Below, one piece after another: positions 55,501-64,000 of a stretch of 64,000 nucleotides of DNA; position 1 is the stretch's first letter, and the number at the start of each line of letters is the position of its first letter. The notes under the pieces are model-generated. The model saw only the letters and a list, made by a program, of their open reading frames with translations, made no database searches and was not told the origin of the DNA. The stretch comes from Acridotheres tristis (Eukaryota > Chordata > Aves > Passeriformes > Sturnidae). Both the position numbers and the translations under genes were made by a program. The stretch is taken from positions 7,872,001-7,936,000 of the forward strand of contig CM072906.1 of assembly GCA_037013685.1 (NCBI GenBank), given 5' to 3'.

Positions 55501-58500
55501 TCTCCAACTTCCCACCTGCCGGTTTGGGCTGCAGTTGAGGTGCTCTGGCCAGCTTTGTTCTGCCCTGGTTTTTAATGTGTGCAGGTGATTAATTGCAAAC
55601 ACGGGACTCTCAGTGGCGTTTTCCCATTTAGACATCACTGGCTGGGGCAGGATTTCATTTCCAGCCTTTCTGCCGAGGGGCTGAGTGTCAATTTGGGGAG
55701 CAGGAGGGACAGAAGTGCCCAGCAGGAGAGCATTTTGCAGCAGCCTGTGTTACATCTGTCCTGCCTGTGTCATCCCTCACTTGGATGCTCAGGCCAGCAG
55801 GGCTCTGGGGCTCAGCTGTGCTGGTGAAGTGTGACAGGAGGGCACAGAGACCCTGAAAACACATCATCATCATCAGTGGTTTTGCCCAGAGCAGTTTTGG
55901 TGATGTGATGTTTGCTCAGGGTGGACTTGGGGCTCCAAACGAGAAGTCCCCATGAGCGCTGTAGCTGCTCCAGGTCAGCACAGGCTGTGGGATTCCTTCC
56001 ACCCCAAAAGCTGAGGAGGAGCGGGATAACTCGGAGCTGTCACTGGCAGGGATTGCTCTTTCCAGCTGGAGCTTGAGAGCACCTGGCTCTGGTTAGTTCC
56101 TGGCATATTTTGTTCTGTGGTTACAGAGTGAATCCCTTGAGCTGTGCCGCCCTCCCGAGCTGTGAGCCTGTTGCATGCAAAGCCTGGAGCTGCCCCCGCA
56201 GCCGGGGCTGTGGTTGTGGCCTTTGTAGCTCTGCAGCTGTGTAACCTTTGCATGAAAATCCTCCTTGAGTTGCGAGGCAGGAGTGCTGCCAGATGAGATT
56301 CGATGCTGTGGGCTCTGAGACACCGAGATGGATGCAGCTGTAGGGAGGACCAGACCAACCAGTGCACCCTCTCCCAAGATCAGCTGGAGAAAAGTGGCTG
56401 CTTTTAAACAGTCTGAGTGTTGGCAGTGGTGCAAGAGCTGTGTTGAGTGGAGGTTTTTGTAAGGAAGCATCACAGTGATGGATGAGCTATTGCATTTCGA
56501 AAAGTGCTGTGGAAAAGCACATTTCTCATCCACCCAGTGGGTACCTCAGCAGCAATGGGCACAAGAGGGTATCTGAGATGTCCTGATAGTTTTACAGGAA
56601 TCTTTTGTGTAGCTGGTCTGGGGGATGTCCTGGTGCTGCCTTGTCACTGCTCCGGAGGCTCCTGGCTGTGGCATCCTGGAGCCCTCACTCCCCAGGGTGT
56701 GTTACAGTGCTAACAAATACTCCATTGTTTTCAAGGATTTTGTTGGTCTGGTTGTGTAAGGTTCTCTCTCTCAGATTAACCACTGAAAACAAAACAGAAG
56801 CCTCACTAATACCTCATTGTGTGCATTAAACAAAACAAAAAAACAAATCCCGATTTCCCTGCTGATTTAAAAGGCTTTTGTGTTTGGTGGGAACTCTGTC
56901 TAAACTCAAGGCTTTTCAGAAGTGTTTGTTTCTTAATGATCCGGGATTGCAAGGTGTTTGACCTTGAGATTACTGCCAGCACTCCAGTGAACAGTAGCAG
57001 CAAAGGCAGTGGGTAGGAAACCCATGTTCTGGCAGCTGTCCCACTTCCAGTGACAGATGAGACATGGGACCAAGGGAGGCCCTGAACTCCAATTCAACAT
57101 CCCAGACTCCCACCCCACCCCTTGCCTTTCCTATAAACAGATGGAAAAATATGCCTTTGCCATAGAGAGACAGAAATTATTATTTTTTCTTATTGCCTTT
57201 GTGTTTACATAGCTATTTCTTACTCAGTGTTAGTCATTTGGGGGTGTAATTTATAGGGGCTAATGGATGATACACTTCTGCGTGTGCCTTAAATTTTTCC
57301 CACATACACTTTAACTCCTGCTGCCCTCACTGCTTTTTGTGTGTTTGCAGAAAGAAAAAGTATTTGTTAAATACCTTGCTCATATGCAAGCCCCCTTTTA
57401 ATATGGGGGGCACATGGAGAAAAAAAAATATTGGAAATACATGGAGGTGTATTTCTTAGTCTTGGGTGCAATGCTGCATCCTTAATTCTGCATCATCTTT
57501 GGGCTATTGAATACAATTTGAGAAACACTTGAAAAAAAGATGTTTATGAAAAACATCCTCTTAGTGTTGATAGACCAGCCTGTCTGGTGGCATCCTCCCT
57601 GCTTGATTTCCTGCCAGTGTTGTTATCTGTGTGTTTAGTCAAATCCTGCTTCCTCCTGACGCTGGGATCAAATCAAGCTGCCATCCCAGCACCTCTTTGA
57701 AACCTGCTCATGTAAAACAACTGGGCCAGCTCCCGTGTCTGCTGCAGGCCCTGGGGCTTTGCTCTCCATACATCATGTTAACTGCTCTTCAGCTCTGCTC
57801 AAATTAAATGTTTTCCTATCAGATGTGGGCTGCGGAGGATCCAGCCTGTCAGCCTGCGTGTGTGTCAGGGGGAGAGGAGGCAGCCCGTGCTCCGAGCCCT
57901 CCAACAAAACACTCAGCTCGCAGTCCCTGGGATGGCACAGCCTGGGAAATTGCAAAGAGCAACAGCCAGCACTGGGGAAACAGGGTGGTGAGGGAAGAAG
58001 ATGGGAGGAAACGCCAGGACACGAGGTTGGGCTGGCCCAGGTTTTTCATCCCATGCCTTTGGCTGTGGAGCTGCTCAGGGGAACAAAGAGCAATCCTTGG
58101 CCACCATGCCAGAAACCTGCAGAGAGGATTTCCTTCCTCTTCGCTTCCAAACCTGCTGCTGCTGTATTCCCTGGCCAGGAAGAGCAAAAGCCCAGGGTGT
58201 CCCTTTCCCCCAGCAGCTGTGGGGCGATGTGGGCAGCCACCAGCTGGGCCATGCTGTGCCAGTCTCCTGCTGTGGAGCTGCAGCAAGGAGAGGATGGAAG
58301 TGACAAGCAGAACTTTTGGGTTGTTTTTTTTTTTTAGGTTTTTGCTTGCACCGAGTCATATTGCTGGAATGTCCACAGCAGGTGCTGCTGGGCTGAGTGC
58401 CAGGAGAAACTGGTGCTGAGGTTGGTTTTAACTGGGCTTTCAGCCATTGCAGGCACTGTGCACATGGAGGGGAGTGATGGGCTCCGTATGGACCAGCAGC

Positions 58501-61500
58501 CCCAGTGCCCTGCTCTGTCCGTCTCAGCTGTTCACATCAATCTTGTTTATTACAATTCCAAATCCTCCCTCCTCAGCTCATTAACGTTCCCGGAGCAGAC
58601 ATCTCTCTCACCATTGTATTTTGTAATTAGATTTTGATTTGCTTTCAGAGAGAAGCAACAGCACAATGGACATTAATTTATCCCAAGCCTCGCTCGATCT
58701 CCTCCGTGTCACAAGGTCAGACCTTGGCGTGCACCATCTGGTCTCCCCCCACTCCTTGGCTGTGTGTTGTTCCCTCACTGTGTTCCCCTTCTGCTCAGGG
58801 GCTTCCCTGATGCACGAAGGAGAAGGAGCAGTGAGGGAGGGCTGGAAGAGGAGCTTTTACCCAAGCTGAGCTTGAATCGCAGGGACAGGCGTGAACTAGA
58901 TTTAAATCGACAGGGAGAGGGAGCAGCCTGCTGTCTGCAGAGCCTGGGTGGCCCCTGGTGCTTGTAAACCCTTTAAGGCACGATGTAAAAGCTGCAGTTT
59001 AACACTGTCAGTAAGCGAGGACAGAGAGGTTCCCGCGGCGCAGGAGCTCTGGGAATGGCCATGGATATCTCAGCCTGGGGCTGCTCTGTGTGCCAGAGCT
59101 GGGCACTGAGCTCTGCTGGTCCCTGCAGCCCTGGACCAAGGGCACTTCTGCACCTGAGTGCTGCTTGTGTGTTCCTTCATGTTTCAGCCTGTGGCTCTTG
59201 AATCAGAGACCAGCAAGAGCTGAGCTCATTGTGTAATGGAAACCACCCTGTGCTCTCACATGGTCACTCATGGGGCTCTTGGAAGGTGGGATCTTTCCAA
59301 TCCATCACCAGAATTCTCCAGAGCCTTGGGGGTATTGCCTCTAAGAGTGAATTTTTAGAGGGGTGGCTTTACATTTGTTTTAGTACAAAGCAGCAGCCAT
59401 CGACAGCAGGAATATGTTCATTTTATTGCTGCCTTTGAGTATTTAAACTGGCTTTGTCTTCTCTCCATGATCAGGGTGGAAGTGTGGGTTGCAAGATGAG
59501 TAGAGACCATGTCTGCCCTCTGCATCTTGGGCAGAGTCAGCTCCACATGCTCTGGAAGAGGAGAGTGTGAGAGCTTTTATGGTCCATTTGCACACAAGAG
59601 CAGAGAAATGCAGCCCCTAAGGAGGGTGGGAACACCACTTTCCCAGCAGCCAGGGCTCAGTGCACTGCAGGCAGTTGTGCTTTATCTCTGCCAGCATTCA
59701 CCGCTGCAGCTCAGGATTTATGCGAGAGAGTGAATGCGACCAGGACTGATAAATCAATCAGCACAACCAAAAATAGCACCCAGCAGCTGTTGGAAGTGGG
59801 GGATCCCTTCCCCAGCAGAATGAGCAGAGCATGAGGGGATTTCAGGATTTCATCCGCCCCGGCTGGGTGCCAGCCCTGGGCTGCTGGGGAGACCTCTCGT
59901 CTGACACCTTTATCTGGAAAAATTACTGTGGCTGTCTGCAAATGTCTCCCCAGCCTCTCAGCGTCAGGATGGGGGGAATAATGGAGCCAGTGCGGGTGGG
60001 GAGAGCAGCCCTGTGCTGGGGATCGCCTCAGCCCTCAGATCATGAGTGATCTCTGAAAGCCTCTCACAGCTGACTGTGGATGGAGTCATGGAGGAAGCCC
60101 AGGGTTTGTGGTTTCCAGGACATCGTGGTGATGCTTTTGTGCAGGGATAAAGTTACCAGAGGAATCTGGTGACTCTGTTTTTTCCACTGGACGGCTGCAC
60201 TAGACCACCTGCACAGGAGCCAGGGAAGTTTCTGTAAAGCTGATCAGGCTGCACAGAGTCTTGTGAGGGGCTGTATTTCCTCACTCCTTCTCCAGTGGGT
60301 GTCCTGGGGTGAGCAGTGACTGTAGCAGGCCTGAACCAGGAGCAAAGGGGCTGTGAGAGGATCAGCTGCTTTCAGGCTGAATAGGCTGTAGATTATTTCC
60401 ACATCTGTGTTAGCTTTGGCTTGATCCCACAGATTTGCAACAGCTGTTGGGAAGCAGAGCAGAGATCCCCTCTTTAAATGGATGATCAAATCCTTAGAGT
60501 GTGTGGAGTATGTTATTTCTATGTCATCCTCTTCACGGCAGGAAAAACAGCTTTTCAGAGTTGCTGAGGCAGCACTCTGCCCTGCTGCCTGAGCTATCAT
60601 CCCACAGTCTCACAGCAAGTTGTAATTTGCTTTCTGTATCCCACACCCAGCCTGACACAGAATCCTTTGTGAGGCGTGTGGTTGTGCAGGTACCCATACC
60701 AGGGATGCCTTTTTTGTCCTGGATTTCCCTTTCTGCATGGACCACAACCAGTGGGTGTAAGCTGAGTTTGTTCTCTTTGCAGAACCTTCACATGTGCAAA
60801 TCCTTGGCATTTTACCCTGAGAAAAGCTAACTAGCACAATGGTTTGCCACAGGACAAGTTGGGTCATCCCAGTGGTTTTAGGTGGAGATCAGATGTCCTT
60901 GCTGGAAGCTGTAGTTCAGGTGCAAAATAGTGGCACAGTGTGGGAATCCCAGAGGGAGCTGTCATTAGTTTGGCTAAAATGAACCAGCCCATTTCCTATC
61001 AAGGTTCTGCTCTTTCAGGTCAGACCTGCAGTAAAAGGAGCCTTCAGGCTTCTTTCCCAAATGTCTGACAGGCTCTGGGAAGGCTGGAATCTGGCTGATG
61101 AGGGCCGGGGTGGTGGGAATTGTGGTAGATCCTGGCACTCCTCCTGCAGCGCGTGCGTTTCTCATTCCCCATCAGCTTTCCTGGCACACAGGGGAGTCAT
61201 CAAACCCAACTGCTCCCACTTGAAACAGCACATTCCTGGATGGAATTAATATGGTTAGTGTATCAAGACCTCTAACTTCTAATTCAAGGCTTTTATAGTA
61301 GGCTTCAAATGGCAACCCAGTTCCAGTTGCTTTAAATGCAATTGTTGTGTTTGTTCATGGGTGTTGTGTGATACGTTTCAGTGATAACCCTGGCAGCAAA
61401 TCTGTTAAAAATAGGAACTAATAGGAACTGCTCAGCCTGAATGAAGCTCTGAAACTTGGTTTGGTGTTACTTGGGCTGGTGGGTTGTATCTGGGAGCTTT

Positions 61501-62479
61501 TGTACAGGTGCAGGGTAAAACCTTTCCATTTGAATTGCTTTTTCTCATTCACCCAAGGTATGACTGAGCATGACATGATGTTCTGTAGGTTCAAATCTCA
61601 GAGCTCAGTGATGGACGTGCTCCCCCAGCAGCAACAGATGTCACGTTGAACTCTTTTGATGCTTTTTGACCCTTTTGACACACACCTGGCTTCCTGCTTG
61701 CTTGAGACATTTTCCCGTGGACCCTCACTGATGAGTGAGAAGTGACAACTCCTGATTTCATGGGGACAGAGTGTCTGGATTACAGATTGCCTGTGCCATC
61801 AATGTCTGGGAAGCCGAGGGCAGTGCCTGCATTTTGGGTCCAGTGAGGCCTGATGGTTTTCACATCCTGAGAGGACCCAGACCAGCTGTTGGCAAAAGTT
61901 GCCACATGTGCTGGACCTCAGACTGCCTGGAGCCAGCCATGCCACGCTTGCTCCAGTGCTTTGAGCAGGTTTGGTTTGCTGTTATCCCCTTGTCTGGGGT
62001 GTTCCAGCCCCATCTCTCTGAGCACAACGAGTCCATGCAGCCTCTTGGCTCTGAAGTGCAGACCCTGCTGCTTCCCCAGCCAAGCAAAACTGCCAGGACC
62101 CACCGTGATGCCCCGGGGGAGCTGCTTCTGTATACAAAGGACTTGGCAAAATGAAGTGTAATGTAAGCAACTATTTAAAGAGAACTATCCGATTGCTAGT
62201 TGTAATTTCCTTATTGTTTGCAGCACCCTGTTAAATGCCTGTGATCCTTATAAAGAGCTTTCCCCCACCCTTTAAACTTCACAGCAGTGGATTTTACCTT
62301 CTGTGGTTTGAACACCGGCATTGTGAGGTGGCTGATTTGCACTGAGTACAGTTTCTTTATTCTTTTCATGCCCAAGGCCATTTGGTTTGTGAATCCATTA
62401 ATATGTCTGTTGGAAATGGAAGGCTGGTGGGTAGGACACAAAACCTTGCCTCCCTCTATATCCCCAGATCATTCCCATC

Positions 62480-62540
62480 TCGGGAAATGGGATTGCCTCT
62501 CTGCAAATCAGGGACAGTGATGGGATTGCCTCTCTTTGCA
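62480..62540. repeat. Direct repeat of ~19 bp in NXN intron 1
   Basis: ATGGGATTGCCTCTCT plus TGCA-like sequence occurs twice, about 32 bp apart, giving an imperfect local duplication. Confidence 0.65.
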
Positions 62541-63804
62541 GCTCGGGGACAGCAATTTGCAGAGTTCTTCCTCTGGGAACACATGGGTGCTGTTTCTCTG
62601 TGAAATACTGGTGAAAGCAGCAGCACGTTGTGTGATGGTTTCTCTGGGTCTTGTACTGTTGGGCCCCTTCTGTGCTTCACCAGTGCCTGGGTTTTATTCT
62701 CCACACTGGAGCACATTGTAAACACAGAGAGCCCAAGGGGCTTTGCAGAGCAGAGCTTGATGTTAGGGGAAGGTGGAGATTAGTTTCCTTCCTCATTTGG
62801 CTCTTGGTTATGGTTTGGCTTTTGTTTGAGAGTTTGATAATTCACCACTGGGCTGTTTGGGTTGAAATACTTGGAGAAATGTAAGGAAAACGAGGTGATG
62901 GCTGCAGCTCCTCTGTGCACGGTGGGGAGAGCAGCTGTGCCAGCCCACACCTGCAGGCTGGGCTGTGCCAGCAGCTGTCATGGTCCTGTTCCTCCTCATG
63001 CCAGCCAGCTTCTGTGCATGAGTTAAGCTCTAAATTGTCCTGTGCCAGAAGCATATCCTAGGGAACGTGAGCCCAGGAGTGTGTGACACCCAGAGGGCTC
63101 TGTCACCGATGTTGTGCAGAGCCAAGCTCGCTGCAAAATGCAGTGACCAGCAGACAGGCTGGTCCAGACTGGGATGCCCAAAATGTGGCCATCATCCTGC
63201 AAAGCTGGCAGTGCAGGATGGATGAGCTGGGCCCCCAGGCTGATGTCAAAGCCCTTAATCAGCTCCTGGGAACAAACCCGGGAAGCCCCAGTTGCAGAAG
63301 AATAATTTTTTTGTGTGTTGGCCTTGTGCTCAGCCTGGCTGTGTCTTGGCAGGGGTTGTTGGTTTGTTTAATGAACATGGAAGTGGGAGGGGAGGAAACA
63401 ACCAGGGAAGCATTACAAATTGCTTCAGAGCAGTGGCATTAAAAGTATTTGTGCTTACCATGTCTTCTAAACAAAGAGCTCAAAGCATGGCAAGTATTAT
63501 CCCCATTTTACTTGCAAAGAGGTAAAAGCAGGAGGAGGAGGAGAAGCTTTGCCTGTGCTCATGGGCAGGTGTGAGACACACAGGGGTCTCACCTGAGGTG
63601 CTGAGGGGATGGTGGTGATGGTGAGGGTCTGTCTGGGCACTGGCCCAGCAGCTCTTCCTCACATTCACACTCATCCCTGAAGCACCAGCTCTGTTTCTGT
63701 GCTCGCCTCTGACCTCTGCTCTGAGAGATGCTAACGCTCCAAAATCTTCCTGTTCACGAAGCCAAGTTTACCTTCCTTATCTCCCTTTCCAATCTTTTTT
63801 ACAG

Positions 63805-63922
63805 CTGAAGCTGTGGAACAAGTACAGAGTCTCCAACATTCCTTCCCTAATATTTATCGATGCCTCCACTGGGAAGGTGGTTTGCAGGAACGGCCTCCTG
63901 GTCATCCGAGATGACCCTGAAG
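63805..63922 (+). CDS. NXN: NXN (nucleoredoxin), exon 2
   Basis: Acceptor TTTTTTACAG at 63795-63804 and donor GAAG/GTAAGA after 63922. The exon is 118 nt and joins exon 1 in phase 0. It encodes LKLWNKYRVSNIPSLIFIDA then STGKVVCRNGLLVIRDDPEG, nearly identical to human NXN immediately after KHRK. This is the C-terminal half of the first thioredoxin-like domain, including the cis-proline loop (NIPSL). It ends one base into a codon, so the reading frame continues outside the window. Confidence 0.97.
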
Positions 63923-64000
63923 GTAAGACCTGCAGTCCCCTGTGCCACAGAAACATGGACACACAGCTGCCTTTTCATCTCAGTTCATTCCGAATGGCCT

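Larger units (their letters stand above)
31073..63804 (+). other. NXN: NXN intron 1 (32.7 kb), no gene recognised inside
   Basis: It runs from the exon 1 donor to a strong TTTTTTACAG acceptor. I looked for exons, retrocopies, RNA genes and repeats. I found one CR1 tail (50753-50825), short simple repeats, a perfect palindrome (38824-38847) and a 55-codon minus-strand frame (52389-52556) of unknown meaning. Other open frames, up to 211 codons, lack family motifs, splice context or consistent codon bias. Much of the intron is AT-rich unique sequence that could contain enhancers of this developmental regulator, but none can be identified by eye. Confidence 0.85.

Noticed and set aside
57735..58419. 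Cluster of long overlapping open frames (up to ~203 codons) on both strands in NXN intron 1
   Set aside because: Six frames overlap over the same GC-rich 600 bp with no family motif, no start context and no splice partner. Stop-poor composition explains them.

Overview
The window looks like avian nuclear DNA, probably from a GC-rich, gene-dense small chromosome. The reasons are compact intron-containing vertebrate genes, CpG-rich first exons, fragments of the avian CR1 LINE, and almost no other interspersed repeats. All gene calls below come from translating exons, checking GT/AG borders and reading phase, and comparing with remembered human families; no database search was run.

Layout, left to right. 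(1) 1-9.7 kb, plus strand: two tandem class 3 aldehyde dehydrogenases. The first (59-1336, its 5' exons lie left of the window) has the hydrophobic C-terminal anchor of ALDH3A2, fatty aldehyde dehydrogenase. The second (5297-8817) is a complete ten-exon paralogue of 492 codons that keeps the catalytic residues but has lost the hydrophobic anchor. A block of about 495 bp covering two exons and the intron between them is almost identical in the two genes, the mark of recent gene conversion. (2) 9.7-25.5 kb, minus strand: two tandem SLC47A (MATE) multidrug/toxin extrusion transporters of 17 exons each, about 566 and 561 codons. Exons 2 to 15 have identical lengths in the two genes. (3) 25.5-30.7 kb: intergenic DNA between two divergent CpG-rich promoters, with two CR1 fragments. 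(4) 30.7-64 kb, plus strand: the start of NXN (nucleoredoxin). Exon 1 lies at 30755-31072 and exon 2 at 63805-63922, separated by a 32.7 kb intron in which I found no further convincing gene. Later exons lie right of the window.

The aldehyde dehydrogenases oxidise fatty and other aldehydes. The MATE proteins exchange protons for organic cations at apical membranes of kidney and liver. The ALDH3/SLC47A neighbourhood is also clustered in mammals, but the order here (ALDH-ALDH-MATE-MATE) differs from the interleaved human order as I remember it. NXN is a thioredoxin-fold redox regulator of Dishevelled/Wnt signalling and is not functionally tied to its neighbours here. The main points of interest are the ALDH conversion tract, the loss of the membrane anchor in the second ALDH, an acidic residue changed from Glu to Asp in one MATE, a perfect 24-bp palindrome in the NXN intron and small tandem repeats at two promoters. 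I did not find an unknown multi-gene system.
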